NCBI RefSeq assembly: GCF_016458235.1
Contig: NZ_JAEMHK010000002.1
Coordinates: 248,001-312,000, forward strand
Length of the DNA stretch: 64,000 nt
Origin: Geomonas propionica
Lineage (GTDB): Bacteria > Desulfobacterota > Desulfuromonadia > Geobacterales > Geobacteraceae
Reading direction: 5' to 3'
Both the position numbers and the translations under genes were made by a program. Shown in pieces: positions 17,240 to 25,774 of this stretch (its first letter is position 1; each line of letters opens with the position of its first letter). Under the pieces are notes generated by a model, which did not search any database, was not told where the DNA came from, and saw nothing but the letters and a program-made list of their open reading frames with translations.

Positions 17240-18192
17240 CGCTTGCCCCTTCCCAGGAGGAGCCGCAGCACCATGGCGGCGTGGTCGAAGCGCCCCAGCA
17301 GTATGCGCAGCAGCAGTCCGCCCAACAGCACCAGGTAGACGGTTGGCAGGGCGTGGGGATAGTAGCGTCGGGTGAACAGGATGCGGTTGCGCACATTGTA
17401 AAAGTCGCAGGTGTAGCTCTTGCGGCGCGGGTTGCTGCTGGTGCCGATGCTGCGGCCCACCTTGTGGTAGACGAGGCTCTGCGGCGCATATCCGAGTTCG
17501 AAGCGTCCCTTCGCCCGCTCCGCCCAGTCCGCCTCCTCGAAATAGAGGAAGTAGTCCTCGGACATGAGCCCTACCTCCCTGAGAAAGCGACTGGAGACCA
17601 TGAGCGACGCACCTTCCACGTAGTTCATCCACCTCTCGGCCCTGCTGCGCTCGGTGCGCCCTCCGAGGAACCGGCCGTAGTGCCAGGGAAGGCCGACGAA
17701 GCGGCAGTAATGCCCCCCACCTAGTGCCTGCACCTTGTCCCGGTCCGCATAGTAGCGGATGGTCGACCCGCACATGCCGATGGAGGGGTGTTCCTCCATG
17801 CGCCGCACCAGGTGTGAAAGTGCATCGCGATCGACGACAGTGTCGTTGTTGAGCAGCCAGGCGTAGGAGAAATCGTCCCGGGACAGGGTGTAGCGCAACG
17901 CAACATTGTTGCCGCCGGCGAAGCCCAGATTGCCGCCGTTGCGCACCAGGACAAGCCAGGGGTCCAGTCCGGCAATACCGCCGGATTCCGCCTCCGCGGC
18001 GCTGTACTCGGCGCAGTCAACGCCGTGGTCATCGACCCAGTCGCGAAGGCGATGCAGCGAATCGTCCGTCGAGCCGTTGTCACAGACGATGACGCTCAGG
18101 GGGGAGTAGTTGAGGGCGCGCAGGCTTTCCAGGCACTCCACGGTGTCCCGCCAACCGTTCCAGTTGACGACAACGACGTAGACCCGGCTCAC
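17236..18192 (-). CDS. Family 2 glycosyltransferase, rhamnosyltransferase-like
   Basis: A 318-residue GT-A enzyme with YVVVVNWNGWRDTVECLESL at the start, VIVCDNGSTDDS, and NGGNLGFAGGNNVALR. This last motif is typical of rhamnosyltransferases and galactofuranosyltransferases of the WbbL type. AWLLNNDTVVD supplies the DXD-type metal ligand. The preferred start is the GTG at 18192, overlapping the UbiA stop (GTGA). It should act at the inner membrane on the growing glycan. Rhamnose transfer is a family-level guess. Confidence 0.82.
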   Translation of the reverse strand: MSRVYVVVVNWNGWRDTVECLESLRALNYSPLSVIVCDNGSTDDSLHRLRDWVDDHGVDCAEYSAAEAESGGIAGLDPWLVLVRNGGNLGFAGGNNVALRYTLSRDDFSYAWLLNNDTVVDRDALSHLVRRMEEHPSIGMCGSTIRYYADRDKVQALGGGHYCRFVGLPWHYGRFLGGRTERSRAERWMNYVEGASLMVSSRFLREVGLMSEDYFLYFEEADWAERAKGRFELGYAPQSLVYHKVGRSIGTSSNPRRKSYTCDFYNVRNRILFTRRYYPHALPTVYLVLLGGLLLRILLGRFDHAAMVLRLLLGRGKR

Positions 18193-19031
18193 CAGTAGAT
18201 GCTCCACGCCACCATCGCCACCCACACGATACCGACGGCCAGCAGGACGCGGTCTTTGAGAAGCGATTCGGTCGGGTCGCCGCTTTTGCCGGACTGTACC
18301 CTCAGGATGTAACGGAAGAGGCCAAAGCAGCAAAGCGGCACCGAGTAGATCAGCGTGGTCCGGTTGATGGTGGTGTACATAGCGTAGGTCACCAGCACCG
18401 CGCCACCGGACAGGTACATGATTCCCTCAAGGTATCCCTGCGGGTAATGGACGAGGTTTTCCCTGTGTTCAACCGCCTTCTCTCCCAGCAGGGAATACTC
18501 ACACAGCCTTTTCCCCGTGCTGAGGAAGATTGAAAGAAGAAATACGCTCATAAAGAGCCAGGGGGAAATCTCGATGTGAAAAACTTCCCCGCCAGCCTGA
18601 AGACGGAGCAGGAACCCAGCGGAGATACAAAACAGGTCCACGATGGGATAGCTCTTGAGCGCGAAGGAGTAAGACAGCGTGACGCCCAGGTAGCAAAGGA
18701 GAAAGGCCAGAAACAGCATTGAGCAACTGCTTCCGAGGGCGAGTCCCGCAGCCAGCAGCAGGAGGCAAAGAACAACGGACCCGGTGACACTGGCCCTCCC
18801 GGACGGGATGGGGCGCAGTTTTTTCTTGGGATGGCTCTGGTCGCGCTCGCGGTCGAGCAAGTCGTTCAGCACATAGCCGGAACTGGAGACGAAGCAGAAG
18901 GCGAGCAGCGGCGTAATGCCGCGCGCTAGTTGCCCCGGCACCAGGAGTTGCCCTCCCAGGAACGGGGGAAAGAACAGCATCAGGTTTTTCAGCCACTGGG
19001 CGGGACGCAGCAAGGCGATATAAGCTGTCAT
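18189..19031 (-). CDS. UbiA-family prenyltransferase, decaprenyl-phosphate phosphoribosyltransferase-like
   Basis: A 280-residue polytopic protein (about eight membrane segments). RPAQWLKNLMLFFPP at the N-terminus and NDLLDRERDQSHPKKKLRPIPSG resemble the DPPR synthase group (Rv3806c-like) of the UbiA family, and the latter carries the NDxxDxxxD metal-binding aspartates. In mycobacteria this group moves phosphoribose from PRPP to polyprenyl phosphate, the first step to lipid-linked arabinofuranose. A ribofuranose or arabinofuranose donor for this glycan is therefore plausible. No DprE1/DprE2-type genes occur in the window. Starts at ATG 19031 or GTG 19034 are both possible; a GGAGG lies seven bases before the GTG. 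Confidence 0.75.
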   Translation of the reverse strand: MTAYIALLRPAQWLKNLMLFFPPFLGGQLLVPGQLARGITPLLAFCFVSSSGYVLNDLLDRERDQSHPKKKLRPIPSGRASVTGSVVLCLLLLAAGLALGSSCSMLFLAFLLCYLGVTLSYSFALKSYPIVDLFCISAGFLLRLQAGGEVFHIEISPWLFMSVFLLSIFLSTGKRLCEYSLLGEKAVEHRENLVHYPQGYLEGIMYLSGGAVLVTYAMYTTINRTTLIYSVPLCCFGLFRYILRVQSGKSGDPTESLLKDRVLLAVGIVWVAMVAWSIYW

Positions 19032-20740
19032 CACTGTCCGTCCTCCAACCTTTGCAACATTTTCACTGCCGCCGCGCGGTAGTGGGTATCGGCAGGGGCT
19101 TCCCGCACCGCTTGACGAAAATAGGACATGGCCGCGTCACGATCGCCAAGTGTTTGCGCCATCTTTCCGCTCTGGTAGAGGTTGAAGGGGTCACGGGTCT
19201 TTAGGTACAGCAACCGGTAGGTGGCGATGATGTCGCGGTACATGCCATCCCTGACAGCTGCATTGGCGGCCTGGCGGGCTAGTCCCTCATCGGCCTTGGT
19301 CAGCATCTGCAGGAATTCAGGGCCGGCTTGCTCCTTGCTGGCAAAGTTGCGGAAAAAATATTCCCGTGCCCCCTGACCATCTCCCCCCTGAAGCCGCACC
19401 GCCATCAAGTTTTGTTTGATGAGGCTCCTGATCGATGGCCGATCGTTCAGCCGTTCGGCCGTCTCGATTTCGCTGCGGCCCTGCTGCAGTTCTCCCTTTA
19501 GGAGAAGGGCAACGCCAAGCTCGAGGTGTGCCGCAGCAAAGCCCGGGGACTTACGCACCGTATCACCGAAAAGGGCGAGGTTATTTTGCCAAACAAAGGT
19601 GCGCTGCATGGTCAGAGACCCCGCAACAACAGCGATGGCAACGGCCGCGGGAAGCAAGAACTGCTGCCAATTGGCCCTCTCCAGCATAACGGAGGCCTGG
19701 CTGGCAACCCCCAAGCAGAGGAACGCGGAAGGGAGATAAAGGTAGCGCTCGGCAAACGGAGTCCAGGCCACATGGCCCAGCGAGACCACGAGCGCAGGGA
19801 GCAAAAAGACGACGCCAGCTGCGACAAGCACGGCTGCCATGCTGCGCTTCTTAAGCCAGAACGGCAACAGCAGCAACAAAAGGATCGCGGGAACCAAGTA
19901 GAGCGCTGAAACGGCATCGATGGCGAAATTGAGCGGAAGCGGCAGAACCAGTTTTTTCAGATAGAAGCCCAGTGCGGACAGAACGGTTTGCAATGCTGCC
20001 AGCGGTCCCCCGACCTGGTTGCTCAAAAGGTTGCTAACGCTGAGCGTCGGGCTGAGCGCGGCGAGAATTAACAGCAACAACACGCTGCAAGCGGCAACGC
20101 CTGCCAAAACGAGAAGAACGGTGCGCCGGGATCGGACAGGGGACGGCCAACAGGCAGTCAGCAGCAGCGCAGCCGGCAGGAAACAGACCGCGATCTCCTT
20201 GGTGAGCACCCCCATAACGAACAGCAGCAAGGCGGGGCAAAGAAAGAGTAGCCGGTCTCTGCTGAGGCACTGCAGCAGACACCAGAGGGCAGCGAAAACG
20301 AAAACTGCCGCCAAGGGGTCGGTACGGCCGGCGATCCAGGTTACCGGTTCGGTGTTGATGGGATGAACGGCGAAAAGGAGGGCGCCCGCCAGCGGAAACC
20401 AGGGTGCTTTTATGGACCAGGCCGCTGCCAGCTGCCTTCCAATCAGGAACAAGAGCATGGTGTTGAGGGCATGGAACAGTACGTTCTCCAGGTGCATGAA
20501 CCGAGGGTGCATGCTCCAGAGAAGGTTGTCCAGGTAATAGGACAGTTCTACAAGCGGCCGGTAATAGTAGGTTCCGTTGGGGCGGAATAAACCAATCAGT
20601 GTCTTGCCTGCGCCGGCGTCATAGGCTGCGATGATGCGGGGGTCGTCTACAGAACATGTACCGGCGGAGAGTGCCGGGTAATAGACGCAAAGGACGATAG
20701 CCGCCAGAATCAAAATCTGATAGCGGGTTTGGAGTTTCAT
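19031..20740 (-). CDS. Membrane GT-C (TMTC-like) protein with C-terminal TPR
   Basis: A 569-residue protein with about ten membrane segments followed by a C-terminal TPR-like helical domain from about residue 430. Near the N-terminus, VDDPRI places acidic residues in the first periplasmic loop as in GT-C enzymes. YYYRPLVELSYYLDNLLW, FAVHPINTEPVTWIAGRTD and GVLTKEIAV resemble DUF1736/TMTC protein O-mannosyltransferases. Such enzymes use polyprenyl-phosphate sugars on the periplasmic side. It may therefore glycosylate protein or glycan outside the membrane. The start is ATG 20740, sharing bases with the preceding ABC ATPase stop. Function is inferred. Confidence 0.7.
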   Translation of the reverse strand: MKLQTRYQILILAAIVLCVYYPALSAGTCSVDDPRIIAAYDAGAGKTLIGLFRPNGTYYYRPLVELSYYLDNLLWSMHPRFMHLENVLFHALNTMLLFLIGRQLAAAWSIKAPWFPLAGALLFAVHPINTEPVTWIAGRTDPLAAVFVFAALWCLLQCLSRDRLLFLCPALLLFVMGVLTKEIAVCFLPAALLLTACWPSPVRSRRTVLLVLAGVAACSVLLLLILAALSPTLSVSNLLSNQVGGPLAALQTVLSALGFYLKKLVLPLPLNFAIDAVSALYLVPAILLLLLLPFWLKKRSMAAVLVAAGVVFLLPALVVSLGHVAWTPFAERYLYLPSAFLCLGVASQASVMLERANWQQFLLPAAVAIAVVAGSLTMQRTFVWQNNLALFGDTVRKSPGFAAAHLELGVALLLKGELQQGRSEIETAERLNDRPSIRSLIKQNLMAVRLQGGDGQGAREYFFRNFASKEQAGPEFLQMLTKADEGLARQAANAAVRDGMYRDIIATYRLLYLKTRDPFNLYQSGKMAQTLGDRDAAMSYFRQAVREAPADTHYRAAAVKMLQRLEDGQ

Positions 20741-21615
20741 CACGACGTCTGCTTTGGCGACACCATTTCCAGGAAGAATGCTTCCATATCCTTTCTTTTG
20801 GGCTCGACCCTTTCGATGGAGCACCGCTGCGCTATCGACTTCTCGATGAAGTCCTGCAGATCGGCTTTGGCCACAACGCACTCCTCGGAAGCTCCGTCGG
20901 GCTTGAAAAGTCGCACGGTGTACCCCTCGACGCCACGCTCGAGGACGCCGGAGACGGTATCGACGGCGAGCAGGACGCCTTTGTTGATGACGCCAACCCG
21001 GTCACACACGGCTTCCACGTCAGCAGTGATATGGGTGCTGAAGAATACCGTCTTGCCGCGCTCCTTGAGCTCGCGGATGATGTCCTTCACCAGGGCCCGG
21101 CCAATCGGGTCGAGGCCGCTCATAGGCTCGTCGAGAACATACACAGCGGGATCATGTATCAGCGTCTGGGCAAGTCCCAGACGTTGCACCATCCCTTTGC
21201 TGTAGCCACGGATCGGGCGCTTGCGGGCCTCCCAAAGGTCGAGACGGTTCAGAACTTCGCTGCCTCTGACGGAGATGTCGGCCGCTGACATGTTGAAGCT
21301 CTTGCCGACAAAGCGCAGGTACTCCTCGCCGGTAAGAAAATCATAAAAAGAGGGATTCTCCGGAAGAAAGCCGACCTGGGAACGGGCAGTTTTTTCGGTG
21401 ACGTCGACCCCCATGATGCGAGCGGTTCCAGCAGTGCTGCCGATAAGGCCCAGCAAAATCTTGATGGAAGTGCTTTTGCCGGCGCCATTGGGACCGAGAA
21501 AACCAAACACCTCTCCCTGGTCAACCTGCAGTGACAGGGAGTTCAAGGCGTTGACGGTGACCTTCTTTTTGCCCTGGAATACCTTGCTTAATTTGTCGAA
21601 TTCTATCGCGTGCAT
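20740..21615 (-). CDS. ABC transporter ATP-binding protein (ABC-2 exporter)
   Basis: A 291-residue ATPase: FLGPNGAGKSTSIKILLGLIG (Walker A), GYSKGMVQRLGLAQTLI (signature) and VYVLDEPMSGLDP (Walker B). About 80 residues follow the core and lack the Wzt_C beta domain. It pairs with the ABC-2 permease at 22498-23289, with a TPR-like protein encoded between. In G. sulfurreducens the xap locus after pilA contains an ATP-dependent exporter (XapD, GSU1501) needed for the extracellular anchoring polysaccharide; the location here suggests the same role. It begins 19 bases after the TPR-like gene. Confidence 0.85.
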   Translation of the reverse strand: MHAIEFDKLSKVFQGKKKVTVNALNSLSLQVDQGEVFGFLGPNGAGKSTSIKILLGLIGSTAGTARIMGVDVTEKTARSQVGFLPENPSFYDFLTGEEYLRFVGKSFNMSAADISVRGSEVLNRLDLWEARKRPIRGYSKGMVQRLGLAQTLIHDPAVYVLDEPMSGLDPIGRALVKDIIRELKERGKTVFFSTHITADVEAVCDRVGVINKGVLLAVDTVSGVLERGVEGYTVRLFKPDGASEECVVAKADLQDFIEKSIAQRCSIERVEPKRKDMEAFFLEMVSPKQTS

Positions 21616-21634
21616 TTGCGCCTCGGACCTCGCC

Positions 21635-22501
21635 TTATTTTTTCACCCCGGAGAAAGAGAAACCGCTCGTAGAGCTGATGCTGCCGTCACTTTGCAAGAT
21701 GAATTTCCCGCCGTACGGATCCCTGGGGATCCCGCGCAGCAAACCCGCCCGCACCAGGTCTTCCAGTGACCCGGGAAGTTTCCCGCGCTGCTTCACGAAA
21801 GCATCGCGTGCCTTTTCCAGCGCGAACACCCTGATAAAGGCGGCCTGGCGGATGAGGAGCGATTTTTTCACGGCCTGGTCGCGCGAGTTCCTGGCCATGT
21901 TGCCGAGGTAAACAATGGCCATTTCGGTACTGCCGGAACGCTGCATGTAACGCCCCGCCAGATTGATGAACATGTTATTGCCGCTGAGCTCAGCAGCGCG
22001 ACGGTAGTATTTGGCGGCACGTCCGTAGTCCTTGAGGAAATAGGCGTTGTTGAATCCGACAAAGTAGGGAAGCTGCCAATCCCAGTCGCGATACTGCATG
22101 CCGCGTTCCAAGAACGTGTTGGCGAGGGCCACCTGCCCGACGTTCCAGGTGAGAACGGCCTGGGCGAAATAGTAGCCATCCATGTTGTAGGGGTCCAGCT
22201 TCAGGCTGGCATCGATGGTGCGCGACATGGCGGGGTAATCAACCGGCATATCCAGCTCGTTGCTCGCCTTATCCACCAGCCCACCGTAATACATCAGGAC
22301 CTTCAGCATCAATAAGGCGCCGACCGTTTCCCTGTGATCGGCCGACATGGCCTTCATGGTGTTGACGCTCGGTATATAGCCGAGCTTTTCCACGAATGGC
22401 TTGCTTCTCATGTAATCGGCGAGGGCGAAAACGACCACCAGATAGCCCGCCAAGAGCATGGGGAGAACCAGAAAAAGTTTCCGCACCGTCTTTGGCATCA
22501 T
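21635..22501 (-). CDS. Membrane-anchored TPR-like protein between exporter subunits
   Basis: A 288-residue protein with one N-terminal membrane segment (KLFLVLPMLLAGYLVVVFAL) and a helical body rich in aromatic and alanine residues. FLKDYGRAAKYYRRAAELSGNN resembles a TPR motif. The last 50 residues include LPGSLEDLVRAGLLRGIPRDPYG, which I recognise as a type II pseudopilin-like end segment in some delta-proteobacterial proteins. It sits between the permease and ATPase genes and overlaps the permease by four bases. It may be a periplasmic partner of the exporter. The function is unknown. Confidence 0.65.
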   Translation of the reverse strand: MMPKTVRKLFLVLPMLLAGYLVVVFALADYMRSKPFVEKLGYIPSVNTMKAMSADHRETVGALLMLKVLMYYGGLVDKASNELDMPVDYPAMSRTIDASLKLDPYNMDGYYFAQAVLTWNVGQVALANTFLERGMQYRDWDWQLPYFVGFNNAYFLKDYGRAAKYYRRAAELSGNNMFINLAGRYMQRSGSTEMAIVYLGNMARNSRDQAVKKSLLIRQAAFIRVFALEKARDAFVKQRGKLPGSLEDLVRAGLLRGIPRDPYGGKFILQSDGSISSTSGFSFSGVKK

Positions 22502-23289
22502 TTCATCTCACGTCTGGTAAAAATGACGGTTGCCAAAATCACCAGGAGGGTCGTGTAGATGCAGAAATACATTAAGGGCAGCACCACGGCTTTCATGGAC
22601 AGGGGGATCCCGTAAATGGCATTGATCCTGAGATTGAAGGCGCTGAAGTTAGGCAACAGGTAGTAGAGAACCGAGGCTGCCTGTTTGACCACCGGAGAAA
22701 GCGTCGTAGCAAGCGGGGAGTGGACATAATCGTAGGCCTGCTGCGAGGCGTTTCCAGCAAGGAACACGGATATGGTGCCGAAAATAGGGAGAAAAAACGA
22801 GGTACTGACCGTGGAAAACAAAAAGGCGTAGGCGACCAGCATGACGTACTTCAGCAGATCGGCCGCAATACACAGGACCAGATTCATCCAGACGATGGGC
22901 CGATCCGCAGGGTAAATCCCAGAAGCGAGCCAGATCATGCAGCAGGCGACCGCGCCAAGCACCAGCGTCGCCAAGAGCAGGAACAGGGCGACCGCGACGA
23001 ACTTGCCTACCAGGTAGGCACTGCGACTGAGCGGGAGGCTGAGTACGCTGTAGGTGTAACGGCGCTCGATATCCTTCCAGAGCGAAGTGGCGCCCAGGGA
23101 AATCGACAGCAGCAGGAGAATCAAGGAAAGCAAGGAAAGCGCTAGAGTAATCGAGAGCTCAGTCACTTGCCGCATGGAAAGTGAGCTGACCGAGGGGATC
23201 AGCAGAAACAACAAGGCAACGACTACAATCCCGTGAAAAACCCTGTCCCGAAAGATCGCCCGAAGGTTAACAGCAACTGTATTGAGCAT
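22498..23289 (-). CDS. ABC-2 type exporter permease
   Basis: A 263-residue protein with about six membrane segments, beginning AVNLRAIFRDRVFHGIVVVALLFLL and having LWKDIERRYTYSVLSLPLSRSAYLVGKFVAV, a lead-in typical of ABC-2 permeases. It is the first gene of the large polysaccharide cluster after the pilin terminator, and its own promoter probably lies in 23290-23360, although I see no convincing -35/-10 pair. The start is ATG 23289, with AAGAGGT immediately upstream, which is unusually close. It should work with the ATPase at 20740-21615. Confidence 0.83.
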   Translation of the reverse strand: MLNTVAVNLRAIFRDRVFHGIVVVALLFLLIPSVSSLSMRQVTELSITLALSLLSLILLLLSISLGATSLWKDIERRYTYSVLSLPLSRSAYLVGKFVAVALFLLLATLVLGAVACCMIWLASGIYPADRPIVWMNLVLCIAADLLKYVMLVAYAFLFSTVSTSFFLPIFGTISVFLAGNASQQAYDYVHSPLATTLSPVVKQAASVLYYLLPNFSAFNLRINAIYGIPLSMKAVVLPLMYFCIYTTLLVILATVIFTRREMK

Positions 23290-23366
23290 ACCTCTTATCC
23301 GCGCTCCTCATGTAAGAAAGAAAGGTGAACCCTAACCTGGCAGTAAAATTCCGAGGCACCATAGAA

Positions 23367-23390
23367 AACGGGATGCCGAAACATCCCGTT
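23367..23390 (-). terminator. Hairpin terminator after pilA-C
   Basis: On the minus strand a perfect 9-base stem (AACGGGATG paired with CATCCCGTT, six-base loop) is followed by TTTTCT. It lies 31 bases after the pilA-C stop. It should end the short pilA/pilA-C transcript, so the polysaccharide genes downstream are probably transcribed separately or by read-through. Confidence 0.75.
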
Positions 23391-23420
23391 CTCCGTGAAT
23401 CCGATGGGTACCAGCTTAAC

Positions 23421-23840
23421 CTAGTACGCAGTCCAACCGGCGACACCGAAGTTGGTGTTGTCATTAGCGGAGCCAAAATTGGCATTGGTCAAAGCGGTCC
23501 CGCTGGCGTTCTGCTTGAAGAAGATGGTGGTCGAGTTCCAGGCGGTACCGAAAATCTTGGAGCCGTCTACATGCTTGGTGCCGATGGCATAGGCGGAGCT
23601 GGTACCGACGGCTTTGCCAGTCTCGTCATAGTTGATGGTAGCGCTTACTTTGGAAGACAGCTTGATCAGCGGGCTTTTAGCGTCCTGAGCATTTTGCTGA
23701 GAGTTGCCACCGTAAATCGAGACGGCGGGGTTGGATACGGCACCGGTAGCCATAGCGGTACCGGCCACACCGGCGCCGGCAAAAGCGTACGACGAGGCGA
23801 AAGAAAGCGAGAGCAGCGTTAAGGCAAGAACTTTTTTCAT
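23421..23840 (-). CDS. PilA-C-like secreted pilin partner
   Basis: A 139-residue protein with a signal-like N-terminus (KKVLALTLLSLSFASSYAFA) and a mature part rich in Ala, Asn, Ser and Gly. It contains SSKVSATINYDETGKAV and a C-terminal TIFFKQNASGTALTN stretch, and resembles the PilA-C protein (GSU1497) encoded just after PilA in Geobacter. There PilA-N and PilA-C make up the two halves of a full-length type IV pilin and form a heterodimer in the filament. It starts at ATG 23840, 36 bases after pilA. The similarity is recalled by eye, so a search would settle it. Confidence 0.75.
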   Translation of the reverse strand: MKKVLALTLLSLSFASSYAFAGAGVAGTAMATGAVSNPAVSIYGGNSQQNAQDAKSPLIKLSSKVSATINYDETGKAVGTSSAYAIGTKHVDGSKIFGTAWNSTTIFFKQNASGTALTNANFGSANDNTNFGVAGWTAY

Positions 23841-23876
23841 TTTATCCTCCAAAATTAGCAGATTCGGTTATTGGTC

Positions 23877-24101
23877 TTAGTTCCACTCGTAGTGCGACGG
23901 GTAGGTCTGCACGTCGGCGTAGTACGCTTCCTGGCCGGTCTTCCAGTTCTTCAGGTCGGAGTTGGCAGCGGCGTTGAAGGCCTTCTCGCGGTAAGCGGAG
24001 AACTGCGGGATTGCGATGGCGGCCAGGATGCCGATGATCGCGACGACGATCAAGAGCTCGATCAGGGTAAAGCCTTTGTTGCTTCTGATTTTGTTTAACA
24101 T
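23877..24101 (-). CDS. pilA: Type IV pilin PilA-N, short Geobacter type
   Basis: A 74-residue prepilin. The leader MLNKIRSNKG is cut before FTLIELLIVVAIIGILAAIA, the conserved helix with Glu5 for assembly. The mature protein is only 64 residues, far shorter than most type IV pilins (about 150), as in Geobacter PilA-N. I count aromatics at mature positions 1, 24, 27, 32, 43, 50, 51, 57, 61 and 63, two of them Trp (43 and 63). ATG 24101 is preferred; a longer frame to 24170 would extend past the leader. PilR/sigma-54 control is expected, see the promoter at 24181-24195. It pairs with PilA-C. Confidence 0.95.
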   Translation of the reverse strand: MLNKIRSNKGFTLIELLIVVAIIGILAAIAIPQFSAYREKAFNAAANSDLKNWKTGQEAYYADVQTYPSHYEWN

Positions 24102-24180
24102 CTGTTTCTCCTTTTCGTTGGTGGATTGCCGATTGGAAGATCTGGTTAGATCATCGGTACCGCAAGACATGTTCTGTAGA

Positions 24181-24195
24181 GCAACATGTGGGCCA
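24181..24195 (-). promoter_or_regulatory. Sigma-54 (-24/-12) promoter for pilA
   Basis: On the minus strand TGGCCCACATGTTGC matches the sigma-54 pattern TGGCACN5TTGC with one mismatch (GG-N10-GC intact). The predicted start near 24169 leaves a leader of about 68 bases before the pilA ATG. PilR, encoded upstream, is a sigma-54 activator known to control pilA in Geobacter. Confidence 0.75.
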
Positions 24196-24320
24196 AAATC
24201 AAGAAACAGTTATAAGCAGAGTAAATAACACGACTTTGTCTCAATCGCACGCACTGACACAGCCGCCCCAAAACGTCACAGCGACAATTTTGGCAACAAT
24301 ATGGTGACGTTTTTTGTCAG

Positions 24321-25694
<1,374 letters not shown>

Positions 25695-25774
25695 GTAAAA
25701 CCTCGCTTCAAGTTGCTGTAGACGCGACAGCCGCGCCACCACATCTGTCATGACCACAGGCCGAACCGGTTCCC

